A stretch of DNA of 36,788 nucleotides, from positions 1-36,788 of the forward strand of contig JAUUYH010000002.1 in the NCBI GenBank assembly GCA_030590505.1. The letters are read 5' to 3'. The notes below the pieces were generated by a model. That model was not told the DNA's origin. It saw only the letters and a program-made list of their open reading frames with translations, and made no database searches. The stretch comes from Kiritimatiellota bacterium. Lineage in GTDB: Bacteria; Verrucomicrobiota; Lentisphaeria; Victivallales; JAADHT01. Numbering within the stretch: position 1 is the first letter of the stretch; every line of letters begins with the position of its first letter. This document shows, piece after piece, positions 1 to 10,155 of the stretch. The translations under genes and the position numbers were made by a program.

Positions 1-341
1 ACTTCCATATTAGGTCGTTCTATTGGTGTTTCTGTTGGATTTTTTATATCAACTGGTTCCGGTGGCTCTGGTGGTGGTGGTGGTGGTTCTATTTCCGGAA
101 CTTCTATCTTTTTCATTGCTACTGTAATCTCTTTAGCTTTCTCAGGTGCTTTAAATACGATAATTGTACCAAGAAACGCAAGTAGAACGATATGTATTAC
201 TGTTGATATTACTGGGCCTGTCAAATGCTCCTTAATATCTTCAAAAGTAATTTTACGAGCCTCCATCAAATCTTCATAAGAGCTAAATCCTGTATCTTCG
301 ACTTCCTCTAAAATCTCTTCATTTGCATGTTCTTCATTCAT
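1..341 (-). CDS. TonB-like / energy-transduction protein, C-terminus cut by window edge
   Basis: Reverse complement from ATG at 341 reads MNEEHANEEILEEVEDTGFSSYEDLMEARKITFEDIKEHLTGPVISTVIHIVLLAFLGTIIVFKAPEKAKEITVAMKKIEVPEIEPPPPPPEPPEPVDIKNPTETPIERPNMEV: single N-terminal TM followed by a Pro/Glu-rich periplasmic stretch typical of TonB-like proteins. Confidence 0.6.
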   Translation of the reverse strand, partial: MNEEHANEEILEEVEDTGFSSYEDLMEARKITFEDIKEHLTGPVISTVIHIVLLAFLGTIIVFKAPEKAKEITVAMKKIEVPEIEPPPPPPEPPEPVDIKNPTETPIERPNME

Positions 342-491
342 TGTAATTCTCCATTTATAAAATATTACATTTTCTTTCTTTGGTATAGTATACAACTTTA
401 CCAATGAAGTGTCAAGTGCTTTTTTCGTTTTTCTTTTGTTTTTTTACGAATCACACCAAATCAACCACTAATACCTAATATTATTCACCCA

Positions 492-1763
492 TCAATGGCT
501 TTTATTAATTTGGATCTTCAATATTTTTTTTCTATCAGCCTGAAGTACTATAATTTTCAGGTGATTATCATCAACAGTAAGCTCTTCCCCTTTGTGCGGA
601 ATATGCCCTAGTTCGCCACAGACAAAGCCCCCTATGGTATCCACATCTTCATCATCTGGAATATGTGAATCAAGGATATCATTAACATCATCGATTAAAG
701 TCCTAGCATCAAAGACAAAAGAGCCGTCTGGCATAACTACGTGCATTGGAGTATCATCTTCATTGATATCGTACTCATCCCTAATTTCTCCTACAATCTC
801 TTCAATAATATCTTCTAATGTCACAATCCCTGCAGTGCCACCGTATTCATCAATGACAACAGCGAAATGATTTCTTGTTTTTTGTATTTCCGCTAGCAGG
901 TCTCCCACCTCCTTTGTCTCTGGAATAAAAATAGGATGCCTAGCAATGTGAATCAGAGGTTTATTTTTAAGTTTTTCTTTATTCAGAAAGTCTTTTGCGT
1001 ACAAGATACCTTTAATATTATCCATATTTTCCCCATAGACAGGGATTCTGGAATGTCCGCTTTCAATAAATGAGAGCACTGCTTTATCAATAGTTTCATT
1101 CAAATCAATACCTATAATATCCACGCGCGGCGTCATTATTTCACGCACGTCAGTATTATCCAAATCGAACACTCCTTTTATCATTCTTTTTTCATCTTCT
1201 TCGAGAGAGGTGTCCTCTCCATCTGTCTCATCCTGCTCAACAAGGGATAGAATTTCATCCTCTGTCGTGGCTCGCTCTTCATCATCCTCCTGCTGTTGCC
1301 ATTTATCTATTTTATCTCTTAATGTCTCTATACAAAAGACAAACGGAAAGAAGAGAGAATAGCGCAGAATCTTAACCCATGGCATTGTGATCTTTAGCAA
1401 AAGCAGATCAAATCTAGCAATGATACCCTCATTTATTATTTCAGAAACAATAAGAATGAGAAATGTACCAAGCATTGCAGTCAGCACAGTCAAATAAAGA
1501 GACTGTATTGAAGTATGTTTTTTTACAAAGTAGAAGATAAAACTTGCAAGGCAAGATATAGTGAGAAAAACAAGAAACCTAAATACTGACTCATAGGCAT
1601 GTTTATTTTCCAGCCAATCTTCCGATTTTTTTGCTAGTTCACGATCCTTTGACTCGATTCGGCGTATACGGCCCCCACTAAAATGCACTAGAGCATCCCA
1701 AGCGGAGATCAGCCATAAAAAAAAGACTAGAACCAATGTAAATATTACTATATCTGTATGCAT
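492..1763 (-). CDS. CBS-domain CorC/HlyC (TlyC, UPF0053)-family membrane protein
   Basis: N-terminal hydrophobic helices, then paired CBS motifs (REIMTPRVDIIGID, HFAVVIDEYGGTAGIVTLEDIIEEIVGEI) and a C-terminal CorC_HlyC-like domain (DTIGGFVCGELGHIPHKGEELTVDD). Confidence 0.9.
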   Translation of the reverse strand: MHTDIVIFTLVLVFFLWLISAWDALVHFSGGRIRRIESKDRELAKKSEDWLENKHAYESVFRFLVFLTISCLASFIFYFVKKHTSIQSLYLTVLTAMLGTFLILIVSEIINEGIIARFDLLLLKITMPWVKILRYSLFFPFVFCIETLRDKIDKWQQQEDDEERATTEDEILSLVEQDETDGEDTSLEEDEKRMIKGVFDLDNTDVREIMTPRVDIIGIDLNETIDKAVLSFIESGHSRIPVYGENMDNIKGILYAKDFLNKEKLKNKPLIHIARHPIFIPETKEVGDLLAEIQKTRNHFAVVIDEYGGTAGIVTLEDIIEEIVGEIRDEYDINEDDTPMHVVMPDGSFVFDARTLIDDVNDILDSHIPDDEDVDTIGGFVCGELGHIPHKGEELTVDDNHLKIIVLQADRKKILKIQINKSH

Positions 1764-1975
1764 CTGTTAATATCCAAAAAATGGGTTTAATTTGTGTAGC
1801 ATCGTGTTACCTGTCTATATCTCATATAGTTGTCCACTTTGCAGACCTGAAATACTCTCAAATTTTATCGAGTTTGCTACTTGCATAAAACTGTATATTA
1901 AGGAGTCATGAACAAATAACGTTGTATGTCGTAATTCTTTAAGCATTCCTGCCTAAGCCTTTCTGTAAAATAATA

Positions 1976-4051
1976 TCACGCCTCATTAAGTTTATCCAGT
2001 AGTTGCTTAGACAACGGGTCTATTTTTATAATAACTGCTTTACGCTTATCTGGCATTTTTACCTTGTCGTTCAGTATTTGACCATTCAATACTTTCCCAA
2101 GTGCACTTGTATATGCAATACTGTTTGTCTCTGGATCACTATCCCACACTCCGAGTACATGAAATGTCTCTTTCTCCTCATTATCAGAATATGCAACAGT
2201 AACAGTGGAGCCTGGTATAACCGTTTTAGCTATCTCCTGAAAAGAGAAATTCATTGGCTGAGTTCTTATAACAGATGACTCAATTTCATCACGTCGAGTC
2301 TGAAGATAGGCCTGCCGCTCTTTTGCCGCTTTATATTCAGCATTTTCTCTTAAATCACCATAACTTCTAGCATGAGCAATGGCTGCTGAGTTCTCTGGGA
2401 TCTGCTTGTTTATGATATCATTCAGCGTATCCATCATTTGTGCGAATGAGCGAAACGATGTAATATCCGCAGCATCCTCAGACTGCTTCTCAATATGCTT
2501 TCTTCCCGCAGCAGCAAACATTTTTTTACCTTCGCCTTTTTCAATATGATTTTTAACTACAGATGATATTGCAGAACATTTGACAAGAAGACTCTGCTTT
2601 TCATCCATTCTCATATTATCACAAGCTTGAATGGCCCTCAATAGATCCATCTCATTACCTTTAATTCTCTTTATCAATTCCTCCTGAAAGACCTTATCAT
2701 CGATAAATAGATTTTTAACATCTTGAGTTGCTGGCGATGCATTCGGGGCATCTATTGCTTTCCTCAATGCCTGAGGTAAAATTGTAGCAATGGTCGTATT
2801 TTGCAATTTACTTCTGGCTTTCCATACCCATAAAATCGCATCAGCAGTAAGGAATGGTGCATTTTCTATTGCTACAGCAAGCGTTTTTATATTAATTGCA
2901 GGCACTATGCTATTCCAGCATCGAGAGGTCAGCTGTAGTAACAGCGATGCCATATATTCGTCTGAAAAAATATCTGAAGTCAATTGTGCAATAATTGAAA
3001 GGTATTTTGCTGACATTTTTTCCCATGCTGCAAGCTTAATTCCCGCCGCCCCTGAAGGATGAGGCCAAAAAATTACTTGATCCTTAACTCCATCAGCAAT
3101 TTTAACTAAACCATCTTCTGGAATATAGCTTTTAAGCATAGCAAGTGATTCTGCAAGCATCAGCATATTTTTGGGATTCGTATCAAGTTTCAGTTTATGA
3201 AAAGTTTTATTTAGCATCTCCTGCTCTCCGTCAGAAAAAGCAGTACCACTATAGCCAAGAAGTAAAATATTCAATTCATGTAGAGTTCGTGCAGTTGACG
3301 GATGCCGCTCCGCTACCTGATTTACCTCTTCTGTCTCATTATTCCACCAATCATCAAAAGTATTATTAGTAATCCCCTTCTCCATTGCAATAGAAAAAGT
3401 CAAATGCTTCATTATTGCATCATCAACTGTAAGCATAAAATTATTGTTAAGCTCTTTTTTCCATTTAGAGACTGATGTTGCAATCTGTTTCCCTTTTATA
3501 GAAAAATTTGGCAATTTTTGAAGAAAGAGCAGATCAGTTAAAGCAGACTGCAAACTCATAGCTGTTGTACTATTCGCTGTATTCCATTTGGCTCTGATTT
3601 CAGATGTTATTTCATCTAACTCTTCAATTTTCCCCAGCCGCCCACTTTCTGGATTAAAAATCAAAATTCTCGCTTTAAGCCTTTCAAGAACAATAAAGCG
3701 CTCGGCAATCTCCCTGATAGGGATCTCTTCATCACGCACTCCTGTCGCTTTGACAACAGCTGACTTCATAAAAGTTGATTTTTTCAGACAGTTAAATGCC
3801 CGATGCAGCGAGATTCTAAAAACTGCAGAATCTGGGGGGGAGAGAAGTGCAAGTTCAAGGCAGAAATTTGATTTCACAGGAGATGTTTCTATTGAATCCC
3901 CCCAAGCCTCGAGCAAAAAATCAATTCCAGATACAACTTCCACCGAAGATAAATCCGATTGGTCCTTAAGAGCAGAGAGCAGTTGCTCTATAATTCCTGC
4001 GTCTTCCGCCTCTGTTGCGTTAAAAAATAAATTCTCCATATTAAAATTCAT
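1976..4051 (-). CDS. greA: GreA/GreB-family transcription elongation factor with very long N-terminal extension (about 690 aa)
   Basis: C-terminus has GreA hallmarks (AHARSYGDLRENAEYKAAKERQAYLQTRRDEIESSV ... SIAYTSALGKVLNGQ); start taken at MNFNMENL, overlapping the upstream stop, rather than the longer ORF start at 4099. Confidence 0.8.
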   Translation of the reverse strand: MNFNMENLFFNATEAEDAGIIEQLLSALKDQSDLSSVEVVSGIDFLLEAWGDSIETSPVKSNFCLELALLSPPDSAVFRISLHRAFNCLKKSTFMKSAVVKATGVRDEEIPIREIAERFIVLERLKARILIFNPESGRLGKIEELDEITSEIRAKWNTANSTTAMSLQSALTDLLFLQKLPNFSIKGKQIATSVSKWKKELNNNFMLTVDDAIMKHLTFSIAMEKGITNNTFDDWWNNETEEVNQVAERHPSTARTLHELNILLLGYSGTAFSDGEQEMLNKTFHKLKLDTNPKNMLMLAESLAMLKSYIPEDGLVKIADGVKDQVIFWPHPSGAAGIKLAAWEKMSAKYLSIIAQLTSDIFSDEYMASLLLQLTSRCWNSIVPAINIKTLAVAIENAPFLTADAILWVWKARSKLQNTTIATILPQALRKAIDAPNASPATQDVKNLFIDDKVFQEELIKRIKGNEMDLLRAIQACDNMRMDEKQSLLVKCSAISSVVKNHIEKGEGKKMFAAAGRKHIEKQSEDAADITSFRSFAQMMDTLNDIINKQIPENSAAIAHARSYGDLRENAEYKAAKERQAYLQTRRDEIESSVIRTQPMNFSFQEIAKTVIPGSTVTVAYSDNEEKETFHVLGVWDSDPETNSIAYTSALGKVLNGQILNDKVKMPDKRKAVIIKIDPLSKQLLDKLNEA

Positions 4052-4595
4052 TGTCTTCGTTATCGTTGTAAAATGTGAAATTACTAGGAGCGGATTCAAC
4101 TAAAGCATCAGCAGTCCCTTTATCAAAAGGCCCTTCAATAACAACATACGTTGTTTGTTCGTCAGTATCATAATCACCTACCATAGCTTTTGGAAGAAAT
4201 GATCTGTAAAAAGTTCCATCAATCACTAACGCAAGTGGCTCACTCTTAAAACCCGCACTAAGCTGCATCCAACGCAAACGTCCACGACGATTCATAAATA
4301 ATTTCAGGTCGTAGAATCCTCTCTTCTTTTTGTTTGGCATCAACTCAATTTTTTTAATCACACTTGAATGGATAAATGCGTTGACGTTAATCCAAATTGT
4401 TCTACCACTGAATGTCCCTATCTGTTTTTCAATCTTTTTAGCTCTAGGGTATTGAATAATCTGATTAATTGTTATCTCATTTTTCGGCTTCGGCAGATTC
4501 CCGAGCATGCGATCCCAATCGGTCTTAAGCTTACATCCTGTCAAAAGCATACAACTCAGCAACATAAACATTGTAATGTTTTTAAAATTCATCAT
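4041..4595 (-). CDS. hypothetical lipoprotein
   Basis: Signal peptide with lipobox (MMNFKNITMFMLLSCMLLTGC); ends overlapping the GreA start. Confidence 0.65.
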   Translation of the reverse strand: MMNFKNITMFMLLSCMLLTGCKLKTDWDRMLGNLPKPKNEITINQIIQYPRAKKIEKQIGTFSGRTIWINVNAFIHSSVIKKIELMPNKKKRGFYDLKLFMNRRGRLRWMQLSAGFKSEPLALVIDGTFYRSFLPKAMVGDYDTDEQTTYVVIEGPFDKGTADALVESAPSNFTFYNDNEDNEF

Positions 4596-4613
4596 AGTTC
4601 CTTTTTTTCTTAT

Positions 4614-5975
4614 CTATTCTTCTTCATTAATTTTACTATATAGAGTTGCAAGACTTACACCAAGTTTCTTGGATGCCGACTCCTTATCTCCATTGCACTC
4701 TGACACTACAGCTTTTAAATATGAAATCTCTACATTTTTCATATAATCCTTTAAAGACAAGCGATCCTCCTGTGCCGTTCCCGTATTTGCATTCGTGATC
4801 TCTCCGTCATCTTCAAAATCTAAGCCACCCAAATCATTAATTTCTATTAAATCATTGTCACAAAGCGTAGCCGCACGCATAATTGCATTTTCAAGCTCTC
4901 TCACATTTCCCGGCCATTTATGCTTTGTCAATAATTTAACCACCTGAGCCGATATTTCAATCTCTCTGACATTATTACTGTTATATTGTTGAAGAAAATA
5001 ATTTACAAGTTGCGGAATATCCTCTTTCCGTTCGACGAGAGGTGGTAACTCAATAGGAATTACAGCGAGCCGGTAGAAAAGATCCTCTCTAAAGGTTTGA
5101 GTCTTTATCTTTTTTGCAAGATCCTCATTGGTCGCAGCAACGACCCTGACATCAATTTTAATATCATCAGTGCCTCCTACATGCCTAATCTCTTTCTCCT
5201 GAAGTACGCGCAATAATTTCATCTGCATACTTAGTGGAATGGATCCAATCTCGTCAAGAAAGATCGTCCCCTTATCTGCTGACTCAAAAAGTCCTTTTTT
5301 ATTTGCATTAGCTCCAGTAAAAGCACCTTTTTTATAACCAAAAAGCTCCGATTCTAGCAAATTTTCTGGCATTGCCGTACAGTTTACTGTGACAAAAGGC
5401 TGTTCAAAGCGTGAACTTGCTGAGTGTAGTGCTTTTGCAACTAACTCTTTACCAGTGCCACTCTCCCCTGTAATTAAGACTGTACTATCTGTACGAGCAA
5501 CCTTTTCAATCAGCTTATAAACTTTTCGCATTGGCTCGGCATCACCCACCAAACAATTAAAATGAAAATGTGTATCAAGGGATGATTTCAAAACTTCATT
5601 TTCTGCCAAAGCCTGCTCATACGTAAGTGCACGTTGAACCGTCAAAAGTATCTCATCAAATTTAAACGGCTTGGTCACGTAGTCGAATGCCCCATTTTTC
5701 ATCGCCTCTACCGCATTGTCAACTTTTGCGTATGCTGTTATGACAATTACAGCAAGGTGCGACTGTAGCTCTCTTGCCTGTTGCAACAGAGTTATCCCAT
5801 CGATCTCGGGCATTCTAATATCAGTAATTAACAAATCAAAGACATTCTCTTTTAATTTACGCAGAGCATCTTTTCCATCTCCTGATGTCGTAATAGAGTG
5901 CCCTTCATGAGACAAAAGGGTCTTGAGCACTTCAAGAATACTCAATTCATCATCCACAATCAATATTCTAGCCAT
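4614..5975 (-). CDS. NtrC-family sigma-54-dependent response regulator
   Basis: Receiver (ILIVDDE, LLITDIRMPE, VTKPFK), AAA+ with Walker A GESGTGKE and GAFTGA loop, C-terminal Fis-type HTH. Confidence 0.95.
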   Translation of the reverse strand: MARILIVDDELSILEVLKTLLSHEGHSITTSGDGKDALRKLKENVFDLLITDIRMPEIDGITLLQQARELQSHLAVIVITAYAKVDNAVEAMKNGAFDYVTKPFKFDEILLTVQRALTYEQALAENEVLKSSLDTHFHFNCLVGDAEPMRKVYKLIEKVARTDSTVLITGESGTGKELVAKALHSASSRFEQPFVTVNCTAMPENLLESELFGYKKGAFTGANANKKGLFESADKGTIFLDEIGSIPLSMQMKLLRVLQEKEIRHVGGTDDIKIDVRVVAATNEDLAKKIKTQTFREDLFYRLAVIPIELPPLVERKEDIPQLVNYFLQQYNSNNVREIEISAQVVKLLTKHKWPGNVRELENAIMRAATLCDNDLIEINDLGGLDFEDDGEITNANTGTAQEDRLSLKDYMKNVEISYLKAVVSECNGDKESASKKLGVSLATLYSKINEEE

Positions 5976-5979
5976 AAAA

Positions 5980-8900
5980 TCATCTCCAATTCTGGATCTG
6001 CTTAATTAAATATCGCTCCTCCCAAGAGAGGGCATTATTGTTAACATTCATCACTTTTACAATTTTAGATTTAACTAACGGGTTCTTACAATGCACCATA
6101 ATTCCTAAAATACCATAACTGAATGCTTTTTCTGGTTGATGTTCTTTAAAAAGCCTAGCAATAATTAATGATGGCTCGCTATCTGTAACAACATTCAAAT
6201 CTTCTACATCTTTCTTAGAGACCAATGATGAAGCTGAGAAGTACTGCATTAAAAAGTTTTTAACCTCCTCTTTTGAGTAATTCCCCAAAGCATATTCTGC
6301 CCCAGCGTTAAGCATCAGCAAACCAGGATAAAAACGTGTAGTACAAATTTCCGCTCTATTTAAACCTGCAACTGTAATTTTTTTTACATCTCCAGCGTAT
6401 GGATTGTTTGCCATCTTCAATAAAAGCACTTTACGCCATAGATCTCCTGAGACGAGAAGAGGAGTAACTTTTTTCTCCAGTGAGTTAATTAACAACTCCT
6501 CACCTGCAAATATCGCCCCGTTCATTGTATGGTATCGTGCCAGAGCGGCAATCAGCACTTTCGCAGAGGTATCTGAATGATAACACTTTAAAAGCATCAA
6601 CTCGTTGATTTGCGATTTTCGCAAAGCTTGTTGATTGAGCAATTCCCCCGCTGCAGTGACAAATTTCAAATCTCCACGAAATTTAACCTGCGCCCCATAT
6701 ACATCGTGCAGGCGCCCACTTAATGATTGGAATTTAGGAATATTTAATGGATGATTACTTTCAATGCATGCTTGCAGTCCAAGAAGGCCCACTTTTACGC
6801 TCATAGCATACGAAGATAATGCTTGGTAATTATATGTGGCAGAAGTTAATAATGGAAACCTAGTTTGGCGTGTAAGCAGATCATATTCAAAAATCAAAGA
6901 TAATATCAACGGAGCCATTGCCCCAGTTTTATAATGTGAGTACTGAGTTTCCATCATTTGATGAATCTTTGCACGTGCTGATCCATTGCCAAGTTGCATA
7001 TCTGCCAGACCATAGGCAAAGATTAATGCACTCTTCCATGATTTTATAGTAGTAGGAGTTACAGTATTGGCAATATTGCTAATTTTTTTTGAGTTAAATA
7101 TAGCATAAACAAGCGGCCAGTCTCCATTATCAAGTGCTGTGGATAATTTCATCGCCTGAAGAGCCACTGGCTGAAATTTAAGCTTATTACTTTTTATTAC
7201 AATATCAAGGAATGCCTGTGCCGCCCCCTGCTTCTCTTTCGTCCAATAATAAAAGGGGATACGGTTATCCGAAAGACGCTTTACTCCACTTACACGAGCA
7301 AGTGCCAACTTCGCTTTTTTTTGAGTCGCATTGAGGTGGTCTATCTCATTTGCATTTAGCTTAAGCAAGCAATTACTGTAACGTGCACGTATTACCATAG
7401 CAGCATTGAATCTTTTTTCAGCACTTACAGGCACTTGAGGGATATTCTGTATCTGATCAATCGCTGTTAACTCTGGGGTGTATTTATGCAACTGAGCCTT
7501 AATTTGAGGTAAGATTATTTCATATCTTGAAGCGAAGAGCGAGCCCCTAGGTGCTTTAGAAAGTTGGCAAAATAAGGTGACAGCTTTAGAATACTCCTTA
7601 GCCTTCAAGGCATCATCAATCATCTTAAGAAGAGTGATGCACTGCACCTCATTACTGCTTATGTCAAAATCCTTTTTTATTGATTCCCAGCACTTTTGAT
7701 TTCTCTTCGTCAAATTCTGCACATTATTAAAGATATCTAAAAAACTATCAGGTACAAATAAAAGAGTAAACGAAAGAATTACATTATTCTCTTCGCCTGT
7801 CAATGCATTCTCCACAGATAGCACCCCTTCTTTTAATAAAAGAATAAGGTGTTTATGGGAAATTGATGCCCATTGCATTGTATGACCTAGTGTAACTTTT
7901 GCATTATTATGATAAGCCAGCTTAATTCCTTTGTCTGTAAATGCTCTCACACTGTAATTTTTTAACTTTTTAGAACACATCTCTGGAGGCAATTTCTTAT
8001 TGTTAAAATACGACTCTTTAGATTTAATTAAACTAATTATTTTCCCTGCACTTGGAAGAATCGTCGATGTAAAAAATTCAACCCTGATTGTATATTGTGG
8101 TGCGATAACATCTGAGCCTTGATCCCACTCTTGTAAACCGCTTTTTAGGGTCGTTAGGCTGTTCCCGTTTCTGAAACCATCCAATGCTATATAGTAGTTG
8201 TTTATTGTACCGTTCAGTGCAAGTTGAGTTTGATGGTCTTCCTTTTCTTGAGATAACGTTTCCCGCTCTAGCTCTAATTTGCCAAGCTGCTCTTTTGCAA
8301 TTTTTTCATTGCGAATTTCGTCCATTTTTTCTCTATGCTGCCTCAGACGATCTGAAAGTTTTTTATATACATCAGTAAGAAACGTCTTGCTTCCTAATGG
8401 AAACATCAAATAGCTGACATCCGAAGCTTTTCTTAGAATATCCTGTAACTTCTTATTTAAATCTTGCATTTCTGCAATAGGCGTCTTTTGACTATCTATA
8501 TTCACAGCTTTCACCGATACCAACACTGCATTAACGCGTTTCTCAAACTGTGCCTGTTCTGAAGCTCGCCTCTTTCTATTTCCCTCTATAGTTACAACTC
8601 TTGCTTCCAATGTTTTCAACCTAGACAATGCCTCAGAGGGAACATCATTGTCGTGATCTTCTATAAAATTCTTTACTTTTTTTAAAGCGATTGTCGGATT
8701 TTTCTTAAATATCTCTTTTTTTAATTTATTCCACTCCGCAATAACAACTTCGGGATTGGCAATCCTTATTTTTCCGCTTTTTCCCTCAGAGTCCTCCTGC
8801 TTTAAGAAAAGCATCGCCACCACTCCAACTCCTAAAATAATAATTACACTAAGAAGTGATTTGACAATTAATGATAACTTTTTATCACTCACGATAGAGG

Positions 8901-9885
8901 CTGCTGGATCGATATGCAGATGGGTATGAAAAACCTTTTTTGAAACCTCCGGCTCCCGTATTTTCTTCAATGCAAGATGGACTGCCTCCCAGGTCTCTGG
9001 TCTATTTTCCGGACTCTTTGCAAGCATCTGCTCACATATCTCGACTAATGCCGGTGCAAGTTTAGAATTATAGCTAAGTAACGGAGATGGTGTATCATTG
9101 AGATGTTGTTGAAAAATTACTTCTGGGTCATTATCTGGAAATGGTGGAACTCCTGTAAGCATTTGATATAAAGTTGCCCCAAAAGAGTACATATCAGAGT
9201 GAAACCCGATTAACTCAACTTCACCCTTGATTACCTCAGGCGGAGCGTAAAGGGGTGTTGCCATAATGCCGTCCTCAAAATTGTCATCATGCACAAATTT
9301 TGCAAGCCCCAAATCTGCAAGTTTTGCACTGCCTGCATTGTTTAAAATAATATTATCTGGTTTTATGTCGCCATGTGTCAATTTCTGAAATTTCCAAGCG
9401 TAATCAAGAGCATCTGCAATTTTAACTGCAATCTTTAAAGCCTCTTTTGGGGCAAGTTTGCCATGAGACTCTATGCTTGTCTCAAGCGTCTCACCCTCAA
9501 TCAACTCCATAGCAAAAAAGGATACTCCTTCTGGTGATCGTCCTGCATCAAAAACCTGCACAATATTGGGATGATTTAAGCTGGCGGCGGCACGGGCTTC
9601 TTTAAAAAAACGTTCAACAAATTCTCGGTCATTTGCCAAGTCATCTGCAAGAACTTTCAGTGCAACATCACGCTCAAGATTCAACTGCCGTGCCCGGTAA
9701 ACAATTCCCATACCGCCACGCCCTAACTCGTCCACAATCCTGAACCCACCCAGCATTGTCCCCGGAGGTAGATAATTCGCCGAATGAATAATCACCGCAC
9801 CACAGACAGCACACAACTGAGCATTACTGTTGGCATCCTTCCTCAGCTCTACATCTTTTTCACATCTATAACAATATCTTTCCAT
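5980..9885 (-). CDS. membrane-anchored serine/threonine protein kinase with large C-terminal region
   Basis: N-terminal Cys ribbon (CYRCEKDVELRKDANSNAQLCAVCG), kinase motifs GRGGMGIVY, VALKVL, HGDIKPDN, ADLGLAKF, TM helix (LIVKSLLSVIIILGVGVVAMLFL), long C-terminal helical region. Confidence 0.93.
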   Translation of the reverse strand: MERYCYRCEKDVELRKDANSNAQLCAVCGAVIIHSANYLPPGTMLGGFRIVDELGRGGMGIVYRARQLNLERDVALKVLADDLANDREFVERFFKEARAAASLNHPNIVQVFDAGRSPEGVSFFAMELIEGETLETSIESHGKLAPKEALKIAVKIADALDYAWKFQKLTHGDIKPDNIILNNAGSAKLADLGLAKFVHDDNFEDGIMATPLYAPPEVIKGEVELIGFHSDMYSFGATLYQMLTGVPPFPDNDPEVIFQQHLNDTPSPLLSYNSKLAPALVEICEQMLAKSPENRPETWEAVHLALKKIREPEVSKKVFHTHLHIDPAASIVSDKKLSLIVKSLLSVIIILGVGVVAMLFLKQEDSEGKSGKIRIANPEVVIAEWNKLKKEIFKKNPTIALKKVKNFIEDHDNDVPSEALSRLKTLEARVVTIEGNRKRRASEQAQFEKRVNAVLVSVKAVNIDSQKTPIAEMQDLNKKLQDILRKASDVSYLMFPLGSKTFLTDVYKKLSDRLRQHREKMDEIRNEKIAKEQLGKLELERETLSQEKEDHQTQLALNGTINNYYIALDGFRNGNSLTTLKSGLQEWDQGSDVIAPQYTIRVEFFTSTILPSAGKIISLIKSKESYFNNKKLPPEMCSKKLKNYSVRAFTDKGIKLAYHNNAKVTLGHTMQWASISHKHLILLLKEGVLSVENALTGEENNVILSFTLLFVPDSFLDIFNNVQNLTKRNQKCWESIKKDFDISSNEVQCITLLKMIDDALKAKEYSKAVTLFCQLSKAPRGSLFASRYEIILPQIKAQLHKYTPELTAIDQIQNIPQVPVSAEKRFNAAMVIRARYSNCLLKLNANEIDHLNATQKKAKLALARVSGVKRLSDNRIPFYYWTKEKQGAAQAFLDIVIKSNKLKFQPVALQAMKLSTALDNGDWPLVYAIFNSKKISNIANTVTPTTIKSWKSALIFAYGLADMQLGNGSARAKIHQMMETQYSHYKTGAMAPLILSLIFEYDLLTRQTRFPLLTSATYNYQALSSYAMSVKVGLLGLQACIESNHPLNIPKFQSLSGRLHDVYGAQVKFRGDLKFVTAAGELLNQQALRKSQINELMLLKCYHSDTSAKVLIAALARYHTMNGAIFAGEELLINSLEKKVTPLLVSGDLWRKVLLLKMANNPYAGDVKKITVAGLNRAEICTTRFYPGLLMLNAGAEYALGNYSKEEVKNFLMQYFSASSLVSKKDVEDLNVVTDSEPSLIIARLFKEHQPEKAFSYGILGIMVHCKNPLVKSKIVKVMNVNNNALSWEERYLIKQIQNWR

Positions 9886-10155
9886 AAATTACCAATTTAA
9901 AAATCACTTCCCTCAAAATTGCTTTACTAAATCTGTCTTAAAGATACCTCTCTTTTTGTGAAAAGCTACTGATTTACCCTAAAGAAAAGTGATTTTCATA
10001 AAAAAAAGAGGTGAATTTTAAAAAAATAGCAATTTCACCCTTGCGAAAAGTACATGTCTATGCTATCTTAAAACGTTTCGTTCTCTTTTTTTAAAAAAGG
10101 GTTATAATTTAGTATGTAAATAGGTGGTTCTAATAATTTCTAGAAGGGGAAACAG

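Noticed and set aside
592-870. Plus-strand ORF antisense to the CBS protein (and similarly 3588..4103, 2003..2278, 17187..17750, 18295..18603, 18771..19100, 19170..19556)
   Set aside because: All lie opposite well-supported conserved genes and have low-complexity or composition-driven sequences; treated as shadow ORFs.
3834-3840. G7 run inside the greA-like gene as a phase-variation tract
   Set aside because: Only seven bases, inside Ser-Pro-Pro codons of an intact reading frame; no evidence of variation.
4041-4099. Extended N-terminus of the GreA ORF (MNPLLVISHFTTITKT)
   Set aside because: It lies within the upstream lipoprotein gene; the ATG overlapping the upstream stop (MNFNMENL) is a better start.
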